DNA from: Trinickia acidisoli
GTDB taxonomy: Bacteria; Pseudomonadota; Gammaproteobacteria; Burkholderiales; Burkholderiaceae
Direction of reading: 5' to 3'
Length of the DNA: 64,000 nt
Assembly: GCF_017315725.1 (NCBI RefSeq)
Contig: NZ_JAFLRG010000002.1
Location: 1,240,001 to 1,304,000 of the forward strand
The translations under genes were made by a program, and so were the position numbers. Below, piece by piece: positions 17,723-27,090 of the stretch; positions within the stretch are counted from its first letter, which is position 1; each line of letters opens with the position of its first letter. The notes under the pieces are model-generated. The model saw nothing but the letters and a program-made list of their open reading frames with translations. It searched no databases and was not told the origin of the DNA.

Positions 17723-18904
17723 TCAAAGCGTTTCGGCGAACAGCTCGCGGCCGATCAGCATGCGGCGCACTTCGCTCGTACCCGCGCCGATTTCGTAGAG
17801 CTTCGCGTCGCGCCACAAACGGCCGACCGGATACTCGTTGATGTAGCCGTTGCCGCCGAGGATCTGGATCGCCTCGCCGGCCATCCAGGTCGCTTTCTCG
17901 GCGGTATAGAGGATGACGCCCGCGCAGTCCTTGCGTACTTGGCGCACGTGCTCCTTGCCGAGCGTGTCGAGTTGGCGGCCCACCGCATACAGATAAGCGC
18001 GGCAGGCTTGCAGCGTCGTGTACATGTCGGCGACCTTGCCTTGAATCAGTTGGAACTCGCCGATTGGCTGGCCGAACTGCTTGCGGTCGTGGATGTACGG
18101 CACGACGGCGTCCATGCAAGCGAGCATGATGCCCGTCGGGCCGCCGGCCAGCACGGCGCGCTCGTAATCGAGTCCGCTCATCAGCACCTTCACGCCGCCG
18201 CCCAGTTGCCCGAGGATGTTCTCTTCCGGCACTTCCACGTCTTGGAACACGAGCTCGCCCGTGTGCGAGCCGCGCATGCCGAGCTTATCGAGCTTTTGCG
18301 CGACCGAAAATCCTTTCATACCCTTTTCGACGATGAAGGCCGTGATGCCGCGCGCGCCCGCTTCGACGTCCGTCTTCGCGTAGACGACGAGCGTGTCGCA
18401 GTCCGGGCCGTTCGTAATCCACATCTTCGTGCCGTTCAGCACGTAGCGATCGCCGCGCTTGTCGGCACGCAGCTTCATGCTGACGACGTCCGAGCCCGCA
18501 TTCGGTTCGCTCATCGCCAATGCGCCGACGTGCTCGCCCGACACGAGCTTCGGCAGGTATCGGCTCTTTTGCGCCGGCGTGCCGTTACGGTGGATCTGGT
18601 TGATGCACAGGTTCGAGTGCGCGCCGTAGGACAAGCCCACCGAGGCCGAGGCGCGCGAGATCTCTTCCATCGCGATCATGTGTGCCGTATAGCCCATGTT
18701 CGCGCCACCGTATTCCTCGGACACGGTCATACCCAGCACGCCGAGATCGCCGAACTTGCGCCAGAGGTCCATCGGAAACTGATCGGTGCGATCGATCTCG
18801 GCCGCCCGCGGGGCGATTTCCTTCGCCGAGAAGTTGGCGATCGTGTCGCGCAGCATGTCGATGTCTTCGCCGAGCGCGAATTGCAAACCAGGCACATTGC
18901 TCAT
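17723..18904 (-). CDS. liuA: Isovaleryl-CoA dehydrogenase
   Basis: The 393-residue acyl-CoA dehydrogenase has MSEPNAGSDVVSMKL and MWITNGPDCDTLVVYAKT in the middle domain. The catalytic glutamate occurs in LMSGLDYERAVLAGGPTGIM, the position used by isovaleryl-CoA dehydrogenases rather than short-chain enzymes, which carry it at the far C-terminal site. It oxidises isovaleryl-CoA to 3-methylcrotonyl-CoA, the first liu step. It is the first gene of the operon, and the operator-like palindrome at 18985 lies 81 bp upstream. Confidence 0.95.
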   Translation of the reverse strand: MSNVPGLQFALGEDIDMLRDTIANFSAKEIAPRAAEIDRTDQFPMDLWRKFGDLGVLGMTVSEEYGGANMGYTAHMIAMEEISRASASVGLSYGAHSNLCINQIHRNGTPAQKSRYLPKLVSGEHVGALAMSEPNAGSDVVSMKLRADKRGDRYVLNGTKMWITNGPDCDTLVVYAKTDVEAGARGITAFIVEKGMKGFSVAQKLDKLGMRGSHTGELVFQDVEVPEENILGQLGGGVKVLMSGLDYERAVLAGGPTGIMLACMDAVVPYIHDRKQFGQPIGEFQLIQGKVADMYTTLQACRAYLYAVGRQLDTLGKEHVRQVRKDCAGVILYTAEKATWMAGEAIQILGGNGYINEYPVGRLWRDAKLYEIGAGTSEVRRMLIGRELFAETL

Positions 18905-18984
18905 GAATGTCTCCTCGAATTCGGATTGAGGCCGAAATGGCCCGTGAGCGGCACGCGCTCGATTACCGCGCATTTCACGCCACA

Positions 18985-19000
18985 TTTACGTAAGCGTCAA
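18985..19000. promoter_or_regulatory. Operator-like palindrome in the liuA / tetR divergent region
   Basis: TTTACG-TAAG-CGTCAA fits the symmetric pattern TTKACG-N4-CGTMAA, which resembles published operators of the liu regulators in proteobacteria (recalled, not searched). On the minus strand it contains TTGACG, followed after 17 bp by TGAAAT, so it may overlap the liuA -35 box. Confidence 0.65.
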
Positions 19001-19015
19001 CAATTTTCTTGAGTA

Positions 19016-19912
19016 ATGCTCATTTTTCATACCGCGACGACGACGCAGCGCCGCGGTGCTAATATCCAGTCCAGCAACCAAGCGGGCGCGACAAAGTTGA
19101 ATACGACTCAGACTGGGGAAGAATCGAAGGCCGAAGCGGGCGGCACGCGGCGTCAGCCCGCCGGGCGCAAATCTCAGCAACGGGTGAAGGACATCCTTCG
19201 CGCGGGGCGCGAGGTATTTTCCGAAAAGGGATACGAACGTGCGACGACCGCGGAGATCGCGCAGCGCCTGGGCGTGTCCGAGGCGACCGTCTTCAGTTAC
19301 TTTCGCGGCAAGCGCGAGCTTTGCGCACGCGTGATCGCCGATTGGTACGACGAAATCATCGCGGCAATCGAAACGGGCTTGCCGCGAGACGGCAGCGCGC
19401 GCCAGCAGTTCGCCTTCATCGTCCGCACGCACTTGCGGCTCATGCTCGTGCACGGCACGGGCATGTGCTCGCTCGTTTTGTCCGAAGGCCGGGCGAAGCA
19501 TCACGAACTGAGCGCCGAACTGACCGCCCTGCAGCGCCGCTATACGGCGCCGCTGATGCGCGTGCTCGCACAGGCGCAGCAGGCGGGGCAGATTCGCGCC
19601 GATTTACCGCTGCGCCTGATGCGCTCGATGGTGTTCGGCCCGATGGAGCACGTGCTCTGGGACGCCGCGCTCGCGCATCGAAGCCCGGACCTCGACGTCA
19701 CGGCCGACCGTCTCGCCGACGTTCTATGGGCAACGCTGCAGCCGCCGGCTCCCGCGATCACGGCCCTCGTGCGCTTGAGGGACGACCTCGGTGAAGCGAT
19801 GCGGCGCTATGAGTCAGCCCCGCCCTTGTCGGCCAAAGAAAGTGCGAAAGGCGTCGCCGCGGGCACCGCATCCGACAAGCGCAAATCGCGGCGCGTGAAA
19901 ACCGACGATTGA
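19016..19912 (+). CDS. TetR-family regulator, probable controller of the liu operon (LiuQ-like)
   Basis: The frame of 298 residues contains a TetR helix-turn-helix at about residues 57-105 (KDILRAGREVFSEKGYERAT, then EIAQRLGVSEATVFSYFRGKRELC) and an all-helical ligand domain. The tail is rich in Lys, Ser and Arg. It is divergent from liuA, with the palindrome at 18985-19000 between them, which suggests autoregulation and liu control. In Burkholderiales a TetR regulator (LiuQ) is reported to control branched-chain amino acid genes. The start is uncertain: ATG 19016 has a weak ribosome site and the first 27 residues look unconserved, so TTG 19097 is an alternative. Confidence 0.8.
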   Translation: MLIFHTATTTQRRGANIQSSNQAGATKLNTTQTGEESKAEAGGTRRQPAGRKSQQRVKDILRAGREVFSEKGYERATTAEIAQRLGVSEATVFSYFRGKRELCARVIADWYDEIIAAIETGLPRDGSARQQFAFIVRTHLRLMLVHGTGMCSLVLSEGRAKHHELSAELTALQRRYTAPLMRVLAQAQQAGQIRADLPLRLMRSMVFGPMEHVLWDAALAHRSPDLDVTADRLADVLWATLQPPAPAITALVRLRDDLGEAMRRYESAPPLSAKESAKGVAAGTASDKRKSRRVKTDD

Positions 19913-20032
19913 CGCGACCCTTCCGGCGCCGCGGGCACGAGCCCACCCCGGCCGAGCGCACACAGGCATGCGTGCTTGCCGAACCCAAGTGCGACGGCTA
20001 TCGTTAGGACTCCCCATCTTTTCCCCGCTTCG

Positions 20033-21043
20033 ATGACTACCCGACTCACGCCCGAGATCGCCGCGAAGTTCGCTGACCTGGCCCTATCCCATCTCACGCT
20101 CGAATATCCGAACAAGCTCACGCATTCGCTCGCCGGTCCGCAAGACGTGCGCTCGCCGCGCGAGTTGCATCCGATCTTCTACGGCAGCTACGACTGGCAT
20201 TCGTGCGTGCACGGATATTGGCTCCTGTTGCGGCTGCTCGATCGATACCCGGCACTGCCGCAAGCGCAGGCGATCAGCGAAGTCGTCGACACCCATTTCA
20301 CCCAAGCCAACGTTGCCGGCGAACTTGCCTATTTGAGCCTGCCTCACAATCAAGGCTTCGAACGGCCGTACGGTTGGGGATGGCTGCTCGCGTTGGCCGG
20401 CCAGCTCGATGCGATGCGCTCGTCGCAGGCCGCACGCTGGGCCGCAACGCTTGCCCCGCTGACAAATGTCTTCATCGAGCGATTCGAGACGTTTTTGCCG
20501 AAGGCGACCTATCCGCTGCGCGTCGGAACGCACTTCAATACCGCGTTTGCCCTCGCAGGGGCGCTCGACTTTGCCCGCGCAACGGGGCGTACCGCGTTCG
20601 CGGCGCTGATCGAGGAAACGGCGCGGCGCTGGTATGAGCGCGATGCGGACTGCCAGGCGTGGGAGCCCAGCGGCGACGAATTCCTGTCGCCCGCTTTGAT
20701 GGAAGCCGAACTGATGCGGCGCGTACTGCCGCTCGACGCGTTCAACGTCTGGTTCGACCGGTTCTTGCCCCGCTTGGCGCAGCGCGAACCGGCCACGCTG
20801 TTCGTGCCGGCAACCGTCACCGATCGCACCGACGGCAAAATCGCCCATCTCGACGGGTTGAATTTAAGCCGTGCCTGGTGCCAACGCTCGCTTGCCTCGG
20901 CGTTGCCCGACGGCGACGCGCGCAAGCGGCTACTCGAAGAAGCGGCGCAAACGCATCTGAATGCGGCGCTCGCTCACGTTGCCGGCGACTACATGGGTGA
21001 GCATTGGCTCGCGACGTTCGCGCTGCTGGCGCTCGAGGCTTGA
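20033..21043 (+). CDS. DUF2891 family protein
   Basis: The 336-residue protein matches the DUF2891 family, which is predicted to be an alpha/alpha-toroid-like protein and has no established function. Conserved segments are HPIFYGSYDWHSCVHGYWLLLRLL, FERPYGWGWLLALAGQL, FNTAFALAGALDFAR and GDYMGEHWLATFALLAL. The recurring His/Trp/Asp residues look like an active-site lining. No signal peptide is seen. It converges on the TetR gene at 21046 with only 2 bp between the stops. Confidence 0.85.
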   Translation: MTTRLTPEIAAKFADLALSHLTLEYPNKLTHSLAGPQDVRSPRELHPIFYGSYDWHSCVHGYWLLLRLLDRYPALPQAQAISEVVDTHFTQANVAGELAYLSLPHNQGFERPYGWGWLLALAGQLDAMRSSQAARWAATLAPLTNVFIERFETFLPKATYPLRVGTHFNTAFALAGALDFARATGRTAFAALIEETARRWYERDADCQAWEPSGDEFLSPALMEAELMRRVLPLDAFNVWFDRFLPRLAQREPATLFVPATVTDRTDGKIAHLDGLNLSRAWCQRSLASALPDGDARKRLLEEAAQTHLNAALAHVAGDYMGEHWLATFALLALEA

Positions 21044-21045
21044 AC

Positions 21046-21678
21046 TCAACCGAGCGCGCGCAACGCCAGATCCACGATGTGCTCGAGCCGAGCATCGTCA
21101 TCGACGACCTTGCTCATCACGCGCAAGCCCTGCGTCACGCAGAGCAGGAATTCGCCGACAGCCTTCTCATCGAGCGACGACTCGAATTCGCCGGCCGCCT
21201 GGCCTCGAATGACGGCTGCCGTCAATAAGGTCGTCATGCGTCGCTGAACGGATTCGACGCGTTCGCGCAAGGCTGCATCGCCTGCTTGCATTTCGAGGGT
21301 CGTATTCGTGATGAAGCAGCTACGCTCGCCGTTCATCGCGTTCGTGACGCGAGCGTAGTGCAGCAAGGCGTCCCGCAACGACTCGCGCGTAGGCAATTGC
21401 GCGGCCAGACGCTCAGCCAGACGCGCGACCACACCGTCGGCGTAATGATCGAACGCGGCCAGCAGCAAACCGTGCTTATCGCCGAATACGCCGTAAAGGC
21501 TTCCGCGCAGCACGCCGGTTGCCTCGCATAAATCGTCGATCGACGTCGCGTGGTATCCCTGGCGCCAAAAGATTTGGCTCGCGCGATCGAGCACGTCCAC
21601 CGTGTCGAATTCGCGTGGACGGCCGCGCGGCGCGGCTCCCTGGGCACGCCGGGCTCGGGTGATCGGTTGGGTAGTCAT
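21046..21678 (-). CDS. TetR/AcrR-family transcriptional regulator
   Basis: The 210-residue repressor has an Arg-rich N-terminus (ITRARRAQGAAPRGRPREFDTVDVLD) and a helix-turn-helix in ASQIFWRQGYHATSIDDLCEATGVLRGSLYGVFGDKHGL. The C-terminal domain contains a cysteine (GERSCFITNT), as in many TetR proteins of the DhaS/AcrR-like group that sense small molecules. It lies downstream of the glucosidase gene in the same orientation. The near-palindrome at 21688-21710 sits just upstream of its start and is a plausible autoregulatory operator. Its target is unknown. Confidence 0.88.
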   Translation of the reverse strand: MTTQPITRARRAQGAAPRGRPREFDTVDVLDRASQIFWRQGYHATSIDDLCEATGVLRGSLYGVFGDKHGLLLAAFDHYADGVVARLAERLAAQLPTRESLRDALLHYARVTNAMNGERSCFITNTTLEMQAGDAALRERVESVQRRMTTLLTAAVIRGQAAGEFESSLDEKAVGEFLLCVTQGLRVMSKVVDDDARLEHIVDLALRALG

Positions 21679-21687
21679 GCGGCCGAT

Positions 21688-21710
21688 ATTATGACTTATC
21701 ATTCAATAAT
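21688..21710. promoter_or_regulatory. AT-rich near-palindrome upstream of the TetR gene
   Basis: ATTATGA at one end and TCAATAAT at the other form an imperfect inverted repeat around an 8-bp centre in otherwise GC-rich DNA. It lies 10 bp from the TetR start, so it may be the TetR operator. Confidence 0.45.
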
Positions 21711-21743
21711 TCAAGCGCCACCCAACCACCGAGCCCTCCGCGC

Positions 21744-24035
21744 TTAGAGCATCGCCACCACGCGCACGTTGCCGTCGTCCGCAGACGGGACGACCTTCTC
21801 CCCGACGCGCCGAAACGTGATCGAAACAGACCCCTCACCCACGCGCAAATCGCGAAGCTCGAGCCAATCGATACCCTCGGGCAGTGCCGGCCGATCGATT
21901 CGCACTTCGCCGCGCACCGCATCGACCGTCACGCCGAGACAGGCTTCGAGCATCATGAACGGCGCGCCCGCTGCCCATGCTTGCGGTAAACACGCAACGG
22001 GGTAAGCGGTCGGCGGTTCACCGCGCTGGCGCGTAAACCCGCAAAAGAGCTCGGGCAGCCTCATGTCGAAGCTCACGGCGGCTTCGAACAACGCCTGCAG
22101 CAGATGCACCGCCGCCTGCTTGTCGCCGTAGCGCGCGAACCCTCGCGCGCACAGCGCGTTGTCATGCGGCCATACCGAGCCGTTGTGGTACGCCATCGGA
22201 TTGAAGCGCGCTTGGCCGGCGGCGAGCGTGCGCACGCCCCAGCCCGTATGAAAGAGCGTCGATTGCAGTTGCCGCGCGACGGCTTCGCCGCGCGCCCGCG
22301 TGGGCAGCCCGAAGGCGAGCAAATGCCCGGCGTTCGATGCGGGTACACGGCAGAGTTCGCCATGCCCGTCGAGCGCGATGCCGTAAAAGTCGAGTTCCGG
22401 CATCCAAAACAAGGCCTCGACGCGCTCGCGCAAAGCGACGGCCCGCGCCGCATAACGCGCGGCATCTTCGCTCAACCCGCGCTGCGTCGCGAATTCGGCC
22501 ATCGTATCGAAGGCCGCGCACGCGTAGGCCTGAACCTCGACGAGCGCGATCGGGCCTTCGGGCATGCGTCCGTCCGCATGGAACACCGAATCGTGACTGT
22601 CCTTCCATCCTTGGTTGGCCAAGCCGCGATCCGACTCGCAGCGGTAATCGAGCAGGCCATGGGGATTCTTGTCGCAAACGGTCGACACCCATTGCGCCGC
22701 GCGTTCGAGCGCCGGCCACAACTCTCCGATAAGGGCATGATCGCCCGTACGCGCCGCATACGCGCCCGCGAGCACGATGAACAGCGGCGTGGTGTCCACA
22801 CCGCCGTAGTAAAGCGCAAAGGGCACCTCGCCGGTCGCGGCCATTTCGCTCTTGCGCATCTCGTGCATGATCTTGCCCGTGGCGGCGTCGCGAAACTTCG
22901 AATCCTCGCGCGCTTGATGCTCGGCGAGAAAACGCAGCACGCCGCGCGCAAGCCACGGCTGCAGCCATAACGTCTGCAACGAGGTGACGACCGCATCGCG
23001 CCCGAATGGTGTCGAGAACCACGGAATGCCCGCGTAGGGATAGGGGCCCGTCGGCAAATCCGTGGTCAAAAGGCTGAGGTCGGCAAATGAACGGTCGAGC
23101 CAGGCGTTGAACAAAGGATTGCTCGAGCGCAGTCGCGCCGTCGCTCGGCGGCGTTCGCGCATCGACAAGTGCGCGTTCGCCAGCGCCGCGCGCACGGCCG
23201 CCCGCCCTACGCGAGGCCGCACCGCGTCGATCTGCGTCAGGTGCGCGGGATGCGAACTATGCGGCGGCAGCGCAACTTGCACGCGGGACAGCTCGGCGCC
23301 TCCTTCGGTCGACACGGCATGCGCGTGCGCGGCGACCGACAAATAGACCGACACGCATGCATGCGCCGGCAGTTCGACGGTGTAATCGGCACGGTCGGCA
23401 AAAAGCTGATTCGGCGCCGGCGCGAATGCGATGTCCACGCGCCGCAGAACGTGATCGAGCCCGACGTAAGCGAGCCGCACGTCGTCCCGCCCCACTTGAG
23501 GCGTTTCGGTCGTGCCGTGCTGCGCGCGCTTGAGGCCACGCACCTCGAACATATCCTTGAAATCGCTGGCGAAGGAAATCGACAGCGGCACGACGGCATC
23601 GGTAAAGCCGTAGTTCGTCAACGTGATCGCTTCATAGAGCACCGTGCCGCTCAGCACGCGCAGCCGCTCCACGTGGATCACGCCTTCGGGCGTGCCTTCG
23701 CCGCCGAGCGGGGGCAGCGGATTATTCGTGAGATGCGCGGTGAACGACGCGTTGTCGTTGCTGACGTTGCCGGACAGGAGCGACGGCGCCCGCCCGCCGA
23801 ACGTCAGGCGCAGTTGCGACAGCATGCGCGTGTCGTTGACGAACAGGCCGTCGTCGAGGCCATTGATGTCGCCGAGCGGATCGTTCACGACGAACGTATC
23901 GCCCGACTTCAGCACGTATTGGCTCGTGCGCGCGATGTAGGGGTGCTCGGGCGCGATGAACGCGCCTGCTTGGTCGCCGTGCAGCGGCGCGCCCGTTTGC
24001 GTGGGGGTGTCATTCAGTGCTTCGGTGTCGAGCAT
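21744..24035 (-). CDS. Amylo-alpha-1,6-glucosidase / glycogen-debranching-like protein
   Basis: The 763-residue protein has an N-terminal debranching-enzyme beta-sandwich domain (YVLKSGDTFVVNDPLGDINGLDDGLFVNDTRMLSQLRL). A C-terminal (alpha/alpha)6 glucosidase-like barrel follows, with GPYPYAGIPWFSTPFGRDAVVTSLQ, NQGWKDSHDSV and YHNGSVWPHDNALCARG. The acidic residues in GRDA and WKDS/WPHDN are consistent with inverting glycoside hydrolases of this clan. No signal peptide is seen, so it is probably cytosolic. It stands apart from glycogen genes, so the natural substrate (glycogen branch, trehalose-like or compatible-solute glucoside) is open. Confidence 0.88.
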   Translation of the reverse strand: MLDTEALNDTPTQTGAPLHGDQAGAFIAPEHPYIARTSQYVLKSGDTFVVNDPLGDINGLDDGLFVNDTRMLSQLRLTFGGRAPSLLSGNVSNDNASFTAHLTNNPLPPLGGEGTPEGVIHVERLRVLSGTVLYEAITLTNYGFTDAVVPLSISFASDFKDMFEVRGLKRAQHGTTETPQVGRDDVRLAYVGLDHVLRRVDIAFAPAPNQLFADRADYTVELPAHACVSVYLSVAAHAHAVSTEGGAELSRVQVALPPHSSHPAHLTQIDAVRPRVGRAAVRAALANAHLSMRERRRATARLRSSNPLFNAWLDRSFADLSLLTTDLPTGPYPYAGIPWFSTPFGRDAVVTSLQTLWLQPWLARGVLRFLAEHQAREDSKFRDAATGKIMHEMRKSEMAATGEVPFALYYGGVDTTPLFIVLAGAYAARTGDHALIGELWPALERAAQWVSTVCDKNPHGLLDYRCESDRGLANQGWKDSHDSVFHADGRMPEGPIALVEVQAYACAAFDTMAEFATQRGLSEDAARYAARAVALRERVEALFWMPELDFYGIALDGHGELCRVPASNAGHLLAFGLPTRARGEAVARQLQSTLFHTGWGVRTLAAGQARFNPMAYHNGSVWPHDNALCARGFARYGDKQAAVHLLQALFEAAVSFDMRLPELFCGFTRQRGEPPTAYPVACLPQAWAAGAPFMMLEACLGVTVDAVRGEVRIDRPALPEGIDWLELRDLRVGEGSVSITFRRVGEKVVPSADDGNVRVVAML

Positions 24036-24202
24036 CGTCTCGCTCCTGTTCGAAGGGGGTGCTTCACGCCGACTCCATGCCTTGCGGCCGTTGGCTTGCC
24101 TCGATTGTAGGAAGCGACGCGTGAAGGAAACAACCGGTCAAACCGATCTTGCATCGCTCGCCGATTCATGCAAGCGCGGTGCCCGCGCTTAGCGGCCGCG
24201 AT

Positions 24203-25090
24203 TCATTCGCTGTCGCTGAGAAACTCGTCGACGTGGCGATTGAACGCGCTCGGATGCGCGAGGTTCATGCCATGCGACGCACCGCGTATCGTATGGCGCC
24301 GCACGTCCGGCAGCCAGCCTTCGAGCATGTCGACGTTGCGCCGGAACAGATCCGGGCTCTTTTCTCCGTCGATCAGCATCGTAGGGCACCGCAAGCTCCA
24401 GGCGGCCTCGCGCGTGTAGGCGGGCAACGGGTCCTGAAACTGCAACGGCAATGTCAGCGCGTTGTCGAGCGCCATCGTCCGAAACGCTTGCGTGCTCTTC
24501 GCCCACGAACCGACGCGGCTCACCGAGTCGACGAATAATTGCAACCCGGCCTCCGGATCGCCCCGCTCCACCCACTGCGCGGCCCGCGCGCGAAGCGGAT
24601 TGACGGTATCGGGCAGCACGGCGCGCGCCTGCCCCAGCGACGACAACGGACCGCCTGGATCGGCAAGCGTCAGCGTACGCAAGTGCTGGGGATGTCGGAC
24701 CGCGAATTGGAACGCCACGGCGCCGCCGCGCGAATGCGCCACGACGTGCGCGGGGCCGCCGTCGAGCTTTTCCAGAAATTGGGCGATTTCGTCGGCATGC
24801 TTGCTCCAACTGAACGGCACCGTACGCGGCAAGCCGGCCAGCGGCCAATAGTGAGTCAAGCTCACGGCGACGCAGCGGTAACGCGCGGACAAACCGGCAA
24901 GCTGCGGTTGCCAATATCGATAGTCGCAAAGCGAGCCGTGCACGAACAGCACGAGCGGACCGTCACCGCGCTCGATGTAAGGCATTCGTAACTCGCCATC
25001 GAGATCGACGAAGCGAACGGCGTCGTCCGGGGCGACCGCGGCTCGGCGAGAGGCGGCGACCGGACCTGCCAACGGTTCGACCTCGCTCAT
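24203..25090 (-). CDS. Alpha/beta hydrolase
   Basis: The 295-residue protein has the alpha/beta-hydrolase fold with oxyanion strand VLFVHGSLCDYRYW and nucleophile elbow AHSRGGAVA (Ser nucleophile in HSRGG). An acid in TMLIDGEKSPDLF and the catalytic His in GASHGMNLAHP complete the triad. Substrate is unknown; esterase, epoxide hydrolase-like or C-C hydrolase are all possible. Its start at 25090 overlaps the stop of the upstream MOSC gene as ATGA, so the two are translationally coupled. Confidence 0.88.
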   Translation of the reverse strand: MSEVEPLAGPVAASRRAAVAPDDAVRFVDLDGELRMPYIERGDGPLVLFVHGSLCDYRYWQPQLAGLSARYRCVAVSLTHYWPLAGLPRTVPFSWSKHADEIAQFLEKLDGGPAHVVAHSRGGAVAFQFAVRHPQHLRTLTLADPGGPLSSLGQARAVLPDTVNPLRARAAQWVERGDPEAGLQLFVDSVSRVGSWAKSTQAFRTMALDNALTLPLQFQDPLPAYTREAAWSLRCPTMLIDGEKSPDLFRRNVDMLEGWLPDVRRHTIRGASHGMNLAHPSAFNRHVDEFLSDSE

Positions 25091-25956
25091 GCGTCGAAAC
25101 GCAGTTCGGCGTCCACCGACTGGCCCACGGCTAGCGTGTCGCCGGCACCGCCGATGACGATTGCGTTCTGTCCAAAGGTGACCGCACCGTCGACTCGGCT
25201 GTCGGAACGGTAGGGGCTCATCGTATCGGTGGGCTCGTTCGGCCAGCGCGGATCGGGCGCGCCGCGTGCTTGATCGATGGTCGGCATCGGGCAGCGCGTA
25301 CAAGGCTTGACGATGCGCAGTTCGACGTTGCCATCGGCGGCCTCGACGCGCAGCGCATCCGTGTAATCCTCCTCGTAAGCTTCGATACCGGCCAGAACCA
25401 GATTCGGTCTGAAACGGTTCATCGGAATCGGATCGATCCCTTTACCGGTCAAGCGCGCATTGAGATCGCCGAGCGAAGCTTCGCCGAGCACGAGCAGCGG
25501 ATAGCCATCGGCAAAGCGTACCTTCGCCTCGACGTCGCCCGTCCACGTGCGGCTCGCGGTACGCTCGAAACCGGGATTGAAGCGCACGAGGCGCACCGAG
25601 GCTCCCAGGAAATCCGAAAACCAGCGCGCGGCTTCGTCTCCCGCATCGAGCGCGGGCACGGTGTCACGCCAAACCGTCGCGGCCACGGTGGGCGCGCCGG
25701 CCAACGCGGCGGCCTCCACCGGCAGCGTCAACGTTGCCATGCCGGGCGCGCGCACTTCGAGCTCGTTGCCGAAAAGGGCCGGCTGAACGCGTGCAAGCGT
25801 TGCGTGGGTACGTTGGGTGACGAAGCATCCGTGCGCATCGATCACCATCCAGTTGCGATCGTGTTCGAGGCCGTACGGGGTCAGGCGAACGGCGTCGCGC
25901 GAGATGCCGCCGCACGATTTGATGGGGTAGATGTGGAGTTGACTGATGGAGGGCAT
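25087..25956 (-). CDS. MOSC-domain protein (YcbX/mARC-like)
   Basis: The 289-residue protein has an N-terminal beta-barrel domain (MPSISQLHIYPIKSCGGIS, then GLEHDRNWMVID) and a C-terminal MOSC domain with RFRPNLVL and the Mo-ligand region VKPCTRCPMPTID, whose first Cys would coordinate the molybdenum cofactor. Proteins of this type reduce N-hydroxylated compounds such as N-hydroxyadenine. The 2Fe-2S ferredoxin domain found at the C-terminus of E. coli YcbX is absent, so it needs a separate electron donor. It is coupled to the downstream alpha/beta hydrolase by a 4-bp overlap. Confidence 0.88.
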   Translation of the reverse strand: MPSISQLHIYPIKSCGGISRDAVRLTPYGLEHDRNWMVIDAHGCFVTQRTHATLARVQPALFGNELEVRAPGMATLTLPVEAAALAGAPTVAATVWRDTVPALDAGDEAARWFSDFLGASVRLVRFNPGFERTASRTWTGDVEAKVRFADGYPLLVLGEASLGDLNARLTGKGIDPIPMNRFRPNLVLAGIEAYEEDYTDALRVEAADGNVELRIVKPCTRCPMPTIDQARGAPDPRWPNEPTDTMSPYRSDSRVDGAVTFGQNAIVIGGAGDTLAVGQSVDAELRFDA

Positions 25957-26052
25957 GGACGGCCGACGCTTTTGACGCGGATAACCAAACCGGAATGGTA
26001 ACACCGCGCCGGCGCGCTCGTGGCCCGGCGATGCGCGTTGCGTATGGCTGCG

Positions 26053-27090
26053 CTACTGAAGGAACGAGGCTGAGTCGACGCACTCGGCGGCCGCACCGGC
26101 CCCGCGGACGGCACACGTCAACGGCTCGTTCGCCACGCGCACGGTAAGGCCCGTCTCCTCGACGAGCCGTTGATCCAGATTCGCCAGCAGCGCGCCGCCG
26201 CCCGTCAGCACGATCCCGCTGTCGGCAATGTCGGTGACAAGCTCGGGCGGTGCGTTTTCGAGCGCATTCTTCACGGCGCCGATGACGGTCTTGAGCGGCG
26301 CGGCCAGTGCTTCGGCGACGTCGTAGTTCGACAGTTCGATCGTCCGGGGCAAGCCGTCGGCCAGGCTGCGGCCGACCGCGCGCATCCGCTGGTGCGGCCC
26401 GTTCGCGGTTGCCGTGCCGATCGTTTTTTTGATGACTTCGGCGGTTTGGTCCCCGAGGATGACCCCGTAGGTACTGCGCACGTGGCCGATGATCGCCGCG
26501 TCGAACTGGTCGCCGCCGACGCGCACCGACGTTTGATAGGCGACCCCGCCGAGCGAGACGACACCGACTTCGGTCGTGCCGCCGCCGATATCGACGACCA
26601 TCGAGCCACGCGCCTCGGCAACCGGCAAGCCCGCCCCCACCGCGGCGGCGAGCGATTCCCCGATCAACGTCACCCGGGCTGCGCCGGCCGCCAGCGCAGC
26701 CTCGCGGATCGCACGCCGTTCCACGGCGGTCGCATTGGAGGGTACGCAGATCGTGAACTCGGCGCGGCGCCCAAATAGCGAGCGCAGTTGAGCCATGTCG
26801 ACGAATTCGCGGAACATGTGCTCGGCCGCGGAAAAATTGGCGATGACGCCGTGCCGCATCGGCCGGACGGCTTCGACGTTGATAGGGGAACGCCCAATCA
26901 GTTGTTTGGCTTGATCGCCGACGGCCGTCACCCGGCCCTTCCCCGCATCGGTCGCCTTTTGAAAGCAGACGACCGACGGCTGGTTCAGCACGATGCCCTT
27001 TCCGCGCGTGTAGATGAGGGTGTTCGCCGTGCCGAGATCGACCGCCACGCCTTGTGGGAACAGTCGATTGAAGAATGCATGATGCGACAT
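26053..27090 (-). CDS. MreB-like actin homologue, orphan paralogue
   Basis: The 345-residue protein has all actin-fold nucleotide motifs: phosphate-1 GVAVDLGTANTLIY, phosphate-2 SMVVDIGGGTTEVGVVSLGG, and adenosine GIVLTGGGALLANLDQ. Its length is close to canonical MreB (about 347). The N-terminus MSHHAFFNRLFPQG replaces the usual amphipathic FGFLR-type helix. Many residues conserved in Burkholderiales MreB differ, and no mreC, mreD, mrdA or rodA is adjacent. It is therefore probably not the main rod-shape protein. It is divergent from a UbiB-like gene. Its cellular role is unknown. Confidence 0.88.
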   Translation of the reverse strand: MSHHAFFNRLFPQGVAVDLGTANTLIYTRGKGIVLNQPSVVCFQKATDAGKGRVTAVGDQAKQLIGRSPINVEAVRPMRHGVIANFSAAEHMFREFVDMAQLRSLFGRRAEFTICVPSNATAVERRAIREAALAAGAARVTLIGESLAAAVGAGLPVAEARGSMVVDIGGGTTEVGVVSLGGVAYQTSVRVGGDQFDAAIIGHVRSTYGVILGDQTAEVIKKTIGTATANGPHQRMRAVGRSLADGLPRTIELSNYDVAEALAAPLKTVIGAVKNALENAPPELVTDIADSGIVLTGGGALLANLDQRLVEETGLTVRVANEPLTCAVRGAGAAAECVDSASFLQ

